Assembly (NCBI GenBank): GCA_003184365.1
Contig: NKYR01000062.1
Location: forward strand, 116,692 to 180,691
DNA: 64,000 nt
Direction: 5' to 3'
Source: Evernia prunastri
Taxonomy: Eukaryota; Ascomycota; Lecanoromycetes; Lecanorales; Parmeliaceae
The notes below the pieces were generated by a model that saw only the letters and a list, made by a program, of their open reading frames with translations, ran no database searches and was not told the origin of the DNA. Below are positions 46,312 to 57,544 of this stretch, one piece after another; the stretch's first letter is position 1; each line of letters opens with the position of its first letter. Position numbers and translations under genes: made by a program.

Positions 46312-49215
46312 ATGACCGCCGCCGTCCTCCAAATGCAAGGAAGGCGGAGTGCATCTATATCCAAACCTCAGAAGCAAAGCAAAGCTCGAAAATCTCAACT
46401 GCCAGCTATTGCACCTAGATATCAGTTACTCGCCGACCCCAACACTCTCGACAAAACTGATCCCACCGTAAATGCGAGTGTAAATCTGCCCAGGACTCGA
46501 TTGCCCCCAAGGTCAAGGTTCGGATGCTGGTGCGTCTTCCTTCCCACTTGCAATTTTCTGCTGAACTATTTGGCTGACCTTTGGGATTCAGGACATGTCG
46601 GGTAACCCTTTCCCCAGCAAACCCGAAATACTCACGTTTCGTACTGACTGACACAATTGTAGTCACGCAAGGTCAAGTCAGTTTCCCTTCTAACGCTATG
46701 CTACAACAGCGAGCAACAACTCACCTTCTCTTCCTCTTTCTAGGTGTGACGAAGCGAGACCTGAATGTACAGTAAGTCGGCACACCGTTTTCATAGGTCT
46801 ATTATGATGCTAAAATTCACACTTCACTCTAGCCATGTTCACGCTTAGGACATCCGTGTGACTACAATCCTCGACTCTCATTCAAGGATGACACGCCGAG
46901 AGTAATCGAGAAAATGGCTGGCGTAGCCGGAACAGGAGGACCGGTTTGGGATCGTACGTTCTCCTTGTGCTCCTTCAGCCCATTAGCTAAGCCTGAGCAG
47001 CATCCCTACCACGACCATTCAAGCGTCAACGCAGGCACCAACAGCAGGATGATTTGCTCCCTCCATTCGCGGCACTGACCAACGATGAGGATCGAGAGAA
47101 GAAGGCTGAGTTTAGAAAACCTGGCTCTTACCATCTCGTGGTGAACCCGTCGAGTTTTACAGAATTTGAGGAGTACAACAAAGACACCCGTCATGATCGG
47201 AAGTCGCCGAAGAGCACACCAACAAAGGGACCAGGAAGTGAACATAGCGACCAGTTCAGCAGCAACAACCAAACGCAGTGTAATGATCCAGACGGCCAAA
47301 TTTTCAATGATACCCAGAATTCCGATGACCCAGACATTGTGATCCTGAAGGTTTTCGAAGACGATACACGCAGACTGGGGTCGCCAACGAGTGCCGTCGT
47401 TCAAGGACGATCTTCGAGGACTCCAACTCTTTCAATTCCATCCTCTGCGACATCTGCAAATCGGGCCGATCACTTTAGATTTGCGTATGACAACACGCCG
47501 CTAATGAGGATGGCCCACAAAGATGGGCGGGATCATCAATTGGTGTACTATTACAAGAATTACGTGCATCGCCATCTAGCTCAAGTTCACCGAGATTCTC
47601 TGGGCACCTCTTTGGAGACTGGAGCTTTGTCGGCGCCGGATGTGTTCGAACGACAGGCTGCTAGCTTTCTACCGGTACGTCAAAACTGAGTTGCTTAATT
47701 AAAGCCATGGCTAGGGTCCGCGATTCTGAAAGGAGAAGCTCGTCGCGGTATTCGCCGGGCAATCGGGCTGACAAGTTTCTTCTACAGCTTTATCACGCCC
47801 TGATGGCATTTTCTGCATTGAGCATGTCCTACAACAATGGTGTCCCCAACCTGGACGCTTTACAGCATTACCAGCAGGCGCTTCCATCACTGCAATCCAG
47901 CCTAAGAACCGAGCAAGACTTGACTTCGGACGGCGTCTTCCTCACCCACTTCATTCTCCTACTATACGAGGTATGATCAACAACCTCTCAAATCCCAACG
48001 TCTCTTACGAATTGACCCACTAATCCTGCCGTCCAGATTGCTGCTGGTGAGCCGCGGGGTTTCTCGCTTTGGTCCCAGCATATCGGCCAATTACTTCGCA
48101 TCACACTTCTCCGCCGCGAGATGTATGGCCACGAGCCCTACTCGTTCATCGTCTGGTGGGTTGCCAGCATAGACACTCATGTAGTCCTCTCGGGTATGGG
48201 TAACGGCGAGTTCATTGAAACAATGCTCCGCAACAACATACTACCCTCAGGCATGGACCCTCAGAATCCCTACCACACCTTTGACTATTCTCTTGCCTCC
48301 CGTGGCCTGGCGTCACCGGATGGTCATGAAGCCCTGCCTAGCGCTCTCGCTTTCCACCGCCGCATTAGCATTCTGGCGGCCGAACTAGGGCTGTTGGCAC
48401 GGGATCTTCGGGCAGAGGAAAAGCGGAACCCCAATGATGGGAGTCATGCTGTGATCCAGAACCGGCACGAGAGGATTGGCGTCCTGCAAGACACGCTAAG
48501 AAGGACGTGGAATGTCCAAATGCCGGTGTCCGTGGCGAACGGGTACTGCAACCAGATTTTGCCGGTGGGGGCTAGAGGCATTTTTGAACACGTGAGTAAC
48601 TTCGTTTCCCTTACTCTCAAGACTTCACGTTGTATTTCAAGGCAGTCTTTGTCGATATGCCCGCGGGAGATACGATCCTTCGAGGGCACCTCTAGATTCC
48701 AGACAGCCCACAAATCTGTCTCCGTGCAACACATTTATTGAAGAGTCGCGCTAGGGATAATTGCTAAGAAATTCGCACAGTCATTTGCGCTCTACCGCGC
48801 TTGCTTAATCTACTCTCACACATCAATGTACAGCACGCAACGCCTCGTATCGCCATCGTCTCTCATCCACGAAGTCTCCCAATGTGGGGGGGAGATTCTA
48901 CGACTGGCCCGGGAAATCGTCTCGCACAACCATCTGGAACGCAAGTTCATCGTTTTCCCATTATTCATGGCCGGCTTCGTCTCCAAGAGCCACGAGGAGC
49001 GCATGGAGATCCTCGGCCTGGTGAAGAAGATGGAGGAGGACAGCGTGGGCCGGAACGTGACGGCCGCGAGGCAGCTGCTGGAGGTTGTGTACGAGAGGCA
49101 GGAGATGCGGCGGGAGGAGCTGAGGCGGGAGGGCGTGGACGGGGGCAGGGAGGACGTGGACTGGGTGAGCATGATCCGGGAGCTGGGTTTGCAGGTCGTC
49201 AATTGTCGACTGTGA
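46312..49215 (+). CDS. Zn2Cys6 transcription factor with fungal-specific regulatory domain
   Basis: Exons are 46312-46529, 46592-46601, 46663-46676, 46744-46771, 46833-46953, 47001-47674, 47788-47970, 48037-48591 and 48781-49215, encoding 745 residues. The binuclear zinc cluster is Cys72-x2-Cys75-x6-Cys82-x6-Cys89-x2-Cys92-x6-Cys99, the canonical spacing, and is assembled from exons 1-5, including exons of only 10, 14 and 28 nt. The basic linker follows (PRPFKRQRRHQQQ). The C-terminal part (YHALMAFSALSMSYNN, GFSLWSQHIGQLLRITLLRREMYG, IVWWVASIDTHVVLSG) matches the fungal-specific transcription factor domain of the PF11951 type. It should bind DNA in the nucleus; the target genes are unknown. 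The open frame at 47707-47787 is intron, not a new start. Intron 8 (189 bp) is the least certain junction. Confidence 0.85.
46592..46601 (+). other. 10-nt micro-exon within the zinc cluster
   Basis: The ten bases complete a split Trp codon and encode Thr-Cys-Arg, supplying Cys75. They are flanked by TTCAG and GTAACC. Skipping this exon would shift the frame and remove a zinc ligand. Confidence 0.75.
46663..46676 (+). other. 14-nt micro-exon within the zinc cluster
   Basis: Encodes Ser-Arg-Lys-Val plus two bases of Lys81, between TTGTAG and GTCAGT. The following 28-nt exon begins with the last base of that codon and then Cys82. Confidence 0.75.
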
Positions 49216-49609
49216 CCCTGAGGGCGCTCGAGCTTGGTCGTGGCGCTTCGTGGTGGTGAGTGGTGTTCCTCGTCAGACGTCAGACGTCCGGCCGCTGTCT
49301 TGAGGGCAGCCGAGTGGCATGACTCGAGAGGTATGGATGGCTACAGTACAAGGAATCGGAACTCGGGGCTTGCCCGGTGAGACGAACTGTTTCAGAAATA
49401 CGAAAAGGTGGCTTGAGGCTTGCCACTTCTTATGGTTGACGAGATGACTGGTTCGACACCTATCGAGACGGACCCTGACGTGTCATCTTGAGGGGTGACC
49501 TTGAGGAGATTATTTCTTTTCACCTTGCACATATTTATTCTTGATTTACCGTTTGGTACATATCGGTCCAGGAGGGGAGATTGGAGGAACATCGTCGCTC
49601 TAGTCTCAC

Positions 49610-49678
49610 GGCATGGCATGGCATAGCATAGCATGGAACGGCATAGCATGGGATACAATAGCATAGCATAGCATGGGT
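49610..49678. repeat. (GCATA/GCATG)n degenerate pentamer repeat
   Basis: About 13 copies of a five-base unit with single-base variants over 69 bp. Confidence 0.85.
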
Positions 49679-51007
49679 CTGTATCAAATACACTACAGCA
49701 AATACGAGAAAAAAAAGTCCCCCCAAACCCCCATAAAGTGAAGGCAGGACAGAGGTGGCATTACAACGTTGCAATCAATCCTCATTTCGGAATCCGTTTC
49801 AAAACCCCCCTCCTCCCCCCTCCCCCTCCCAATCTGGCCATGTGAAACTACTCCACAAACACCAACATTTGACACTTGTTGGCGGGAGCCACCCTGATTG
49901 GTCTCTTCCGGCCTCCTTCCGCCACCGGCCCCCGGCCCCTAGACCCTAGGGTGCCGGGCCCATCGGCCAGCTTCGAGCGTAGTTTATCATATCTGGGGAT
50001 TGGAAGATTGAGAAAGAGGGGCGAAGGGGAGTGAAGATGGCAGAGTGCTGCGACTTGAGTAATTTGAGTGAGAGAAGGAGGGTGGAAGAAGAAAGGAAGA
50101 AGAGAGAAAAGAAAACCCCCCCCCGAATAATGGAAGAAAGGAAGAAAAGAGAAGAAAGCAAGGAAGCAAGAGCAGGAGAGGACGCGCCATGTTCCAACCC
50201 TACATAATCCGACGACATGGCACATCGTCGGAGCCAAAAAAAAATAGGAGGGGAGGGGGGGAAAGGAGGTTACTGTAGAGTGGTGTCGACTGCTGATGAT
50301 TTGTTCGTAGTAGGAGTGGGGATAGGGAAGCACGCTTGAAGGAGCCGGGGGTGAACTCTGGGGTGAATGGGAAGAGAAGCGGTCGCTTTGCTCTTTGCCG
50401 GTTGATACTCGTTTATTTATTCTTATTGCATCGCATCGCATCTTGTTCCCTCTCATCTCATCTCATCGCCTTCCATCGGATCCCCTCCCACCTCGCGGTC
50501 CGTATCCGCAATACTGCCGACTCTACCTTACCCCAACTGAATATATCTGATGACGCCGGATGAGTCTCGTGGAATTGGTAGATGGTGTAGACATGTAGGG
50601 TATGCGGACCAGAAAGGGAGATAGATGCGACAGTCACGTGTTCAGATAGTTCTAAGATCACGCTCGACAAGAAAGATCGCCCTCCCCCACAAATAAATTG
50701 ATTGAAAGAATAAATAAATAGAAATGCAACTCGCTGTATGCAAGGAACGATAATGCATTTTTTGCACGAGAGGGGGCGGCAAGTATGTATGTGTGTATGT
50801 GACTTACGGAACGGCGTAAAAGGAGGGCTGGGGGTGTGGGGAAGGTGCGGAAGCTGCAGCGTTTTTCCATTCTTTTCGGAGGCGTGGGGGAGAGGACTGG
50901 GATGTTGGGGGAAGGGGATGGAGATGTGAGAGGGAGTGTTTGGCTTTGGTTGTGTTGAATGGAGGGAGAGCTATGGGGGGTAGGAAAGGAGAGTTAGGAG
51001 GAGGAAG

Positions 51008-51042
51008 AGAAGACGAAGACGAAGACGAAGACGAAGACGAAG
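51008..51042. repeat. (GAAGAC)n hexamer repeat
   Basis: Nearly six perfect copies. The unit could encode Asp-Glu-like repeats, but no gene covers it. Confidence 0.85.
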
Positions 51043-51547
51043 GAAACCAAATAAACATAAACCTCAAGGCGGCCTTCGTCGAACCGCATCGCAAACCGTT
51101 CAGTCCGGCTATAGCAGGGCATTGTATAATGATTTCGTTCCGTGCTGCGAATAAGTAGGTATCTAATAACCAAGGCGGGAAGTGGACGAGCGAGGCTAGA
51201 GGAGCAGGGAGCCGCATCGTCGATAAGAGAAACCGGCGAAAAGACCATGGGGAGTATTCTGCGTGCTTTTGGTCTGCCCCGGGAATGGGGGGGGGGGAGT
51301 GGGGGGCATGCTTGCTTGCATTTTGTTAGAGGGAACGGGATGGAAGGGAACTTATTAGCTGCCCCGGAGAAGAGATGGTGAAGGCATCCCTTTGGTTCTG
51401 GGGCATGGGAGAAGGAGTGATTGAACAGTTTGTATGAATCCAGGGCCGGCGGCGACAGATTCAATCGGGATGAACTGAGACTATAAATAAACCTCAGTCA
51501 TCGTTTTTGGATATCATGGTCGTCGTTGCCGCGAATGCTCGAAGACT

Positions 51548-52924
51548 TCAGTCAATCCCCATTTCGAACCCTTCCCTCGGATTCCTGCCTGCTCCCATAC
51601 CTCTACCTATTCCGCCTCCGCCACCACCTCCACCATTCATCCTACCCTCCAGCTCCCTCAGCTCTCTTTCCCGCTCACCCAACATCTTTATCCGCTCCTG
51701 TCTCACAACAGCGAGGACTCCTTCCAGACTCGCCCTCCATGTGTCCAGTCGCCCTTGCACCTCGGTCCATTGCTTCTCCCCAAAGACGCGATATGTGCTG
51801 CGATGGATGAGGAAGGTTTGGTTGAGCTGAGACAGCTTGCCCTCCACGAGCCCGGCTCGGATCACATCGATAACCCACATCTCTACATCTTCGCTTGGGA
51901 TCTGCAGAGCGCGCGCGATATGCTGATACGGTAGACTCCGGCTTTGTGTGCTCGCGGCCAGCGAAGCGAGTGTGAGCAGGCGCATTTTTCGATGCAGGAC
52001 CGACGCATCGAGGGACGCACCGGACAGAAAGTCCTCGTGGGACTCGAGGAAGTCGTTGTAGTCGTCCAGCAGTTCAGCATTGAATATTTCAAGCAGTTCG
52101 TACCATTCTGCATCTGACTTGCGGAGCGCTTGGATGGCATCGCTCGAGGTGAGATCTTGGAAATCGAAATGCGAAGGGTGGGATAATGCGGCTTTCAAGG
52201 CGCGGATGGCGAGGTTTTGCGACTCTTGCGAGGAGACTTCGTCGACGGGTATAGTGCGCAGGGCTCGGAGTAGATACAGATATGATTGTGCGTCTTCGCC
52301 CGCCTCCGCAGCGACGTTTGCGATCTCGAGGTATAATTTGCGTTGGTCTTCTTCGTCTGTCTCCCACGCTGCGATCCAGCTGTCTAGGTTCTTGAGTTGA
52401 GGACGGAGGAGTTCAAAGGAGGAGGAGCTCCGCACGACGCGCAGGACTGCGAGGAAGACATGGTAGCGGGTGTCATTGGTCGAGGGGAGAATGTTGAAGA
52501 TTGTAGTCAGAATGGAAAGGGAGAGGCTGGGGCCGTTGACTGGGGAGGACTTGATGGGAGCGGAGAGGTTCTGGCAGATCTTGGGGAGGAATTTGTCGAG
52601 GTTTGGTGATTGGCGAACTAGGTGGACGAGTAGGTTGTAGGCTGCTACGAATTCTGTATCCTGTGTTTAGCACATCTCTTAGAGATACATTCAGGCAGGC
52701 GACCCACCCTTCTCTGGAGCCGTGTTCAGCACATCGCTGGCGGTGACGAGCTTTTTGAGGGTTTCATCCTTCTGCCCCTTCTCCAATAGAGGCGTGATCT
52801 CTGCTTGAATATTCGCATTGTCGGGATTTTGTCTCTTTTGAACTTCGTCAATGTAATGTGCGAGTTCATCGGCAAGCTCCTCGAAGGAGCCTTCGATTAA
52901 CAGAGTGTTTGTGGGGCCAGGCAT
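51548..52924 (-). CDS. Translation initiation factor eIF3 subunit m
   Basis: Exons on the minus strand are 52924-52708 and 52653-51548, encoding 440 residues; the intron is 54 bp. The start is the ATG of MPGPTNTLLIEGSFEELADE. The extended frame further upstream is 5' leader. The protein is a helical subunit of the eIF3 complex that helps load the 40S ribosome. Helical repeats (EFVAAYNLLVHLVRQ, LRPQLKNLDSWIAAWETDEEDQ) lead into the PCI domain at about 210-375 (RKMRLLTLASLAAS, PYQHIARALQIPSEDVEMWV, VEGKLSQLNQTFLIHRSTYR). The C-terminus ends with a basic helix and a Gly-rich tail (MNGGGGGGGGIGRGMGAGR), as is common in filamentous fungi. The acceptor used is GATACAG, not the CACAG seven bases earlier, because only the former keeps the frame. 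Confidence 0.95.
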
Positions 52925-53324
52925 ATTGATGGGCGTAAGAAAGTTGTAGCCGTCGATTTTGTGGGCAGAATCGCAAAATCTTGGCAAAAAGAGGAATTTA
53001 GCGGAGACGTACTTTACTCTACTCAGAATCCGTTGCAATGCTTGGCATTTAGCTACCATACATATTTGTACTTTAACCAAGGATCTATCTTCTTCTATAT
53101 TCTGAATTTTATAATCTTGTATCGACCTAAAGAGAAATTTATTGATGAGATCTATTTTATAAAGAAGAGTGAGGGTACGAGTGCAAACAAGCTATGCAAT
53201 ATCTTCCTTTGAAATAATGATATGGCAACATTTCCCTCTCCGCAGAAATCCAGAGGATTGCTACGCCTTTTCAATTCTCGAGAGACACTTGAAAGTCTCC
53301 TCGATCCTGGCCCTGCCCTTCGAT
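52925..53324. other. Intergenic region: eIF3m promoter and MFS gene 3' flank
   Basis: The 400 bp are AT-rich. No recognised element. Confidence 0.6.
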
Positions 53325-54971
53325 CTATCGGAGGAGTTTGCTCTTCCTTCTCAACCATGGACCATAAAACCTAAACGCGAAAGGAATCGGAATCATAACC
53401 ATAGCCAAACAACCAAGTAAAGTCCCGGCCCATTGTACACCCATGTTCTTGAACATCTGTTTCGAAAAGAGCGGAAAAGCTGCAGCCATCGATGAACGGA
53501 GGATGATGTTGGCAGCAACTGTAGATGCAGCTCTATTACAGTTCAGCCAACTTTCGTCACACGTACCCAAGAGTACCAGTCGAAACTTACAGCGGCAAAT
53601 AAGAGTCGACGAGATAGTTGAAGCATGGTAAAAAGACGCACAGAACCCCAAAGCCAATGAATATGCCTGCGACGGCGGGTGCAGCCCAATGGATCTTGGG
53701 GATAAATCCAGTCCAAGCGAACCTAAAGGCAGGGAAAATTGTCAGCTTCATAGTCCCCCATGATGTGAAGTTGGTTGATCACCCACCAAAAAATGCCAAT
53801 TGTAATTACGGGGGCCCCAAGAAGAGTAGGGACCAGACGCCATTCGGGGACAGGCACGTTCTTGTTTTTTACCAGCTGCTTGACGTAACTCGCTTGTTGT
53901 GAAAGAATAAAACTGCAACCTAGCACTTGCCCGATGATGAGGCCAATGAAGGGAAGACCGCTAACTCCTAAGGGAAAGCCATAAATCTCCTCAAAGACAT
54001 AAGGGTAAGCCTCTAGGAGACAATAGACCAGCCCGTAGATAAATGACATGTAGAGTGACACAAGGAGAATGATTGGCTCGGTAATCAACATTTTCAACGG
54101 TCGAGTGAAGTACTTGTCGATCAAATTCTTTCGGGTCCACTTCGATTCTCTCGTGCTGGGCATGAATACCCCAATTGTTTGTCTGGCGGCGAATTGCAAC
54201 GGCCTTTGCGATGAGAAGGCATGGCGCATATGTTTCTCGCAAGAGGAAGAGCGAAATGCCGCCATTCACAAAAATCAGAAATGCTGGGATAAACAGAGTC
54301 CATCGCCAGCCCAAAGAGCTGGACACGATAAATCCGCCCGTAAAGGGAGCGCAAAACGGACCAACAAAAACGGTCAAAGCGTACAACGAGATTGCCACGC
54401 CTCGATAGGTGTTGTCAAAGATATCTGCCAGTACGCCAGGCACCACGGTGAGCTGGCCAGCGCCGCAAACTCCAGCAAAAAAGCGACATGTGATTAACGA
54501 CTGAATATCCTTGGCCAAAGCAGATGCAATGGTAAAAAGGCCACCAATCAGCATAGAAATAGTAAGCGGCCACTTTCGCCCTCGTAGCTCAGACCAAGGC
54601 GCCCAGATCAGGGGACCGGATGCAAAGCCAAGCACGTATAGGGTAGTTCCCAGCGTGCCGACCACAGATCCAATCCCAAATTCTTTGCTGGCGCTGTTGA
54701 TCGCAGGGGCGAAGATGGCGCTCGTCAACGTCACAACGTAAGTCCCGCTGCAGACCAGTATAGAGGTGAAAAGCCTGGTTCGGAGAAAAGGTTATCAATA
54801 TCTCGGCCGACCAGGCTATCAATAGAAGTTGACATACTTAGTGGAGCGCTTCCAGTTGTGGGGATGCATGGGGTCATTCATCTCATCAAATTCGACTGCG
54901 TAATCCTCGGAGAGAGGAAGGGGTGCTGGGATGGGTTTGCCCATTCCCATGGATAATTTCCCGCACATCAT
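53325..54971 (-). CDS. MFS drug/polyamine transporter (DHA1 type) with a one-base frameshift
   Basis: Exons on the minus strand are 54971-54838, 54774-53787, 53722-53591 and 53532-53325. The summed length is 1462 nt, one more than a multiple of three. Dropping one base would give 486 residues. The N-terminal cytosolic block (EDYAVEFDEMNDPMHPHNW) is typical of DHA1 transporters. Membrane segments follow, with the loop GPLIWAPWSELRGRKWPL (motif A) and PGVLADIFDNTYRGVAISLYALTVFVGP (motifs B and C region). The frame changes near 54123-54127, inside the central cytosolic loop, so that DPKE runs into the wrong frame while LIDKYFTRPLKMLITEP continues in another. The C-terminal helices are intact. 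Either this is a sequence error in an AAA run or the gene is newly inactive. Such carriers expel drugs, toxins or polyamines; the substrate is unknown. Confidence 0.85.
54123..54127 (-). other. Frameshift site in the MFS transporter gene
   Basis: On the minus strand the bases read AAAGAATTTGATC. One T fewer would give Lys-Glu-Leu-Ile-Asp, the expected family sequence, and keep the frame to the natural stop. No intron with usable sites spans this point. Confidence 0.75.
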
Positions 54972-55300
54972 CACTCGGCCAGTCCCTATATTATGTTCAT
55001 CGGCGGGGTTTAAGTACAAGTAATGCTTGGCTTGCTTCACGGTATTTGAAGTTGCGAGGATAGAGGAGAACAGAGGAAAATAGATGTTTCCTCTCAAAAG
55101 TCAGCAATTCTTGTTTTCTGGTCTTTCGGCTCCTTTGCGGTATCAGCGGACGGAGTTGTGAATCATGACCTGCTCCAAGCCGCAATTCCCGCAATACCCG
55201 CAAAGCAGCCAATAGGCTCTAAACCAAATTAGGGCAAAGCACATCCTGTCAGGTTCTGCTTAAGGTATCTAATTAATACAGAAGTGAAGGGCAACGATGG
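54972..55300. promoter_or_regulatory. MFS promoter region and zinc-cluster gene 3' flank
   Basis: The 329 bp lie between two genes on the same strand. No recognised site. Confidence 0.45.
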
Positions 55301-56923
55301 TCATTCGGACCCGCCCAGGAGAGAAGAATCATTGATCATATCCGCATTCAAGAATTGATCAAGGTCAACTCTTTGCAGCCCGGGCAAGTCAGCGACCAGC
55401 GCTCCAAGCCACGAAGCATCTTCGGCGCTGAGATTAGTTTGCGGTGGTGCAGCACTTCGTCTCTCTTGCGGGTGGATATTGAGGGTCTCGCCGAAAATAG
55501 CTATGTCATCTTCCCTGCGTTGCTGGTGTAGCAGAACCAACAGACACGCTGTACTGTACGCATTTCTCATAGTTTCCGTATCGTACGTGGAAGCAACCAG
55601 ACTTAGGGTCTTCATTGACTCTGGAAGCATCGCAAGGGACGAGCGCGTATCCATCACAAGAAGGACGCAGATGATGTGGAAAGGCACGTTCGCAACGTGG
55701 TGCCATGGGGAACAATCCATGACCATACTCTGCGCACAACCAAGTCCTTTCTTTAACAAGGCCAGGACCTGCTCTGCCAGGTCAGTCGAGATATCAAGGT
55801 TCCGAGTATGGATGCGTCGAAGAATACAAAGCACAAGATTACACTGCGCAAGAACCGAAGGCGGTTGAGTGTGACTTCCCACCAGGATTTCGAAGAGTGT
55901 TGATGTGAGATCTGTCTCGTCCTTTACTCTGCCCGGATCTAGACCGACCGACACTGGTAGGAGGCCCAGGACTTCAGCTGTATAGTCGCCCGGCTTTGGT
56001 GATGGTAGTAAGGGCAAATCGGTTTTCTGGAATGAAACTCGGGAAAGGTCCAGATCAAAAGATGCCCATGCGTTCAGGTGATGAGCAAGTCCGACAAGCC
56101 TCCTTTTCAGATCTGGGTCGCATTGTGCACTGGGTAGAAGGTCCGGTGGTGACTCGTGGTGAAGCCCTGAAGCTTCGACAAGGTGCATCAAGATGGAGCT
56201 GGCTATCCATGTCGAATGTGGCGAATCTGTCATCCGAAGATAGATTGATCGGAGGGTCCAACCAGTCAGGAGATCTATGGATGGAGGACCAGAAAGATGT
56301 TGGCTATCTAGAGTCGATTGAGCCGAGCGAACTAGGTGTAGTTCGGTGATGGTGGTGTTTCGTTGAGAAAATAGACATCCGATAGCGGCAACACCACCAA
56401 ATATACTATCGCATATGCTGGGCGTCTGAGGCGATCTCCAGCGTATGTCTAATCGTTCAAAGAACTGACGATGATCAATAAACCCGTAGCATGGGTCCAC
56501 CTTGTCAAAGTAAACCTGAGCCAGAGATTTCATGTGCTCGAGTGAGGTGATTTCAATGACAGGCAGTGCAGCAGCAGCGTTGAGTTGAGAGGATAGTTGT
56601 CGAGCTCCAATATTCCACCCGAAAAGGTTGAGTTTGGGCGCTTTTGCAGGGTCAATCTTGAGACCGAGATTTCTGACGTAGGCTGCCCCGGAATTGGCTT
56701 CTAGGCGTCGAACTAATCCGTGATGGTCGGATTCAAGGGTGCCTGGTGCAAGGACAGGTTTGACTGGAGTGTCTGGTGTGGCTTGTCCTTGCCGAGTTCC
56801 ATAGTAGCACCTGTAGTCATATTGTGTGCAAGTCATGCAAGGTTCACACCCGTCACACTTTCTTTTACGCTCTCGACAAGGCTTACAGGCCAGCCGGGAA
56901 CGTTTCCGTTTTGGAGAATTCAT
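55301..56923 (-). CDS. Zn2Cys6 transcription factor upstream of the MFS gene
   Basis: Single exon, 540 residues, ATG at 56923. The zinc cluster is Cys13-x2-Cys16-x6-Cys23-x5-Cys29-x2-Cys32-x6-Cys39, with an additional Cys26. A basic RKRSRLACKPCRERKRK stretch supplies DNA contacts and a nuclear signal. The middle domain (LAQVYFDKVDPCYGFIDHRQFFERL, IFGGVAAIGCLFSQR, WTLRSIYLRMTDSPHSTWIAS, VEASGLHHES) is the fungal transcription factor regulatory region. The acidic, Leu-rich end (LPGLQRVDLDQFLNADMIND) could be an activation segment. The gene lies upstream of, and on the same strand as, the MFS transporter. Regulators and drug pumps are often neighbours in fungi, so control of that transporter is a reasonable but unproven guess. 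Confidence 0.9.
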   Translation of the reverse strand: MNSPKRKRSRLACKPCRERKRKCDGCEPCMTCTQYDYRCYYGTRQGQATPDTPVKPVLAPGTLESDHHGLVRRLEANSGAAYVRNLGLKIDPAKAPKLNLFGWNIGARQLSSQLNAAAALPVIEITSLEHMKSLAQVYFDKVDPCYGFIDHRQFFERLDIRWRSPQTPSICDSIFGGVAAIGCLFSQRNTTITELHLVRSAQSTLDSQHLSGPPSIDLLTGWTLRSIYLRMTDSPHSTWIASSILMHLVEASGLHHESPPDLLPSAQCDPDLKRRLVGLAHHLNAWASFDLDLSRVSFQKTDLPLLPSPKPGDYTAEVLGLLPVSVGLDPGRVKDETDLTSTLFEILVGSHTQPPSVLAQCNLVLCILRRIHTRNLDISTDLAEQVLALLKKGLGCAQSMVMDCSPWHHVANVPFHIICVLLVMDTRSSLAMLPESMKTLSLVASTYDTETMRNAYSTACLLVLLHQQRREDDIAIFGETLNIHPQERRSAAPPQTNLSAEDASWLGALVADLPGLQRVDLDQFLNADMINDSSLLGGSE

Positions 56924-57544
56924 AGTATCTCGAGTATCAGTTTTATAGGGAGATGGAGAAGAAAGGTGGAGGGCTGAAGTGGAAATTGCGGATGTTGTGG
57001 GTAGCTGCGGGAGGTAGGTACTCTAGCGGGCTTGGCGGGATTCGGGGAAGGTTGCTTCCGCTATTGCGGAATGTCGGGTTAGAGTACTAAGGTAGGGTAA
57101 GAGAGGACGACGTTCTAGCGGTATAATATTTTTACTATCAAAAAGTTTCCTAGCTTCGTCAAAACAGAGACAGATATCTCATATCAAAACTGATGCCTCT
57201 TGATGATATAACGAACATTCACGAGTAAGGTATATCTAATCTTTAAAGTAGATTAGAAGCGTTGAGAGATTTTTCAAAATCCGAATAAATACTCTATTGG
57301 CAGTTTTAATTTTCGCTTTGACAACAACCCTAGCGTGCCTAATCTTCCTCTTCCCACTTTGTCATATGGGAATGTATGCACATAGTGTAAGAAGTATATA
57401 GTTGATAATGTACTATGATAGATGCTCTACAGTCTATGTACGGTGCAGAGATTTCTCGCGCTAGCCCAATGTGGCGATAGCGTACATTGCGGGGAAGATA
57501 GGTTTCAGCATTTCAACACTTTTATTCTGAAATCAATAGCATTT
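56924..57544. other. AT-rich intergenic region, probable transposon debris
   Basis: The zinc-cluster gene promoter lies on the left. From about 57110 the DNA is AT-rich. On the minus strand a purine run (GTGGGAAGAGGAAG, about 57345-57358) precedes a TGTTG-containing stretch, which could be the polypurine tract and LTR start of the copia element lying to its right. This is weak evidence. Confidence 0.3.

Larger units (their letters stand above)
49216..51547. other. Intergenic region between convergent zinc-cluster and eIF3m genes
   Basis: This is 2.3 kb with strong strand asymmetry: long A/G-rich runs on the plus strand (for example 50000-50160 and 50820-51010), a GCATA/GCATG repeat, poly-C and poly-G tracts and a GAAGAC repeat. 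Open frames here are low complexity and have no family support. Confidence 0.55.

Noticed and set aside
47707..47787. ATG-initiated start of a separate gene
   Set aside because: The sequence before LYHALMAFS does not fit the family. The preceding exon joins directly to 47788 in frame.
52473..52673. Minus-strand frame ahead of the main eIF3m frame
   Set aside because: The correct family sequence EFVAAYNLLVHLVRQ lies in another frame of the same DNA.
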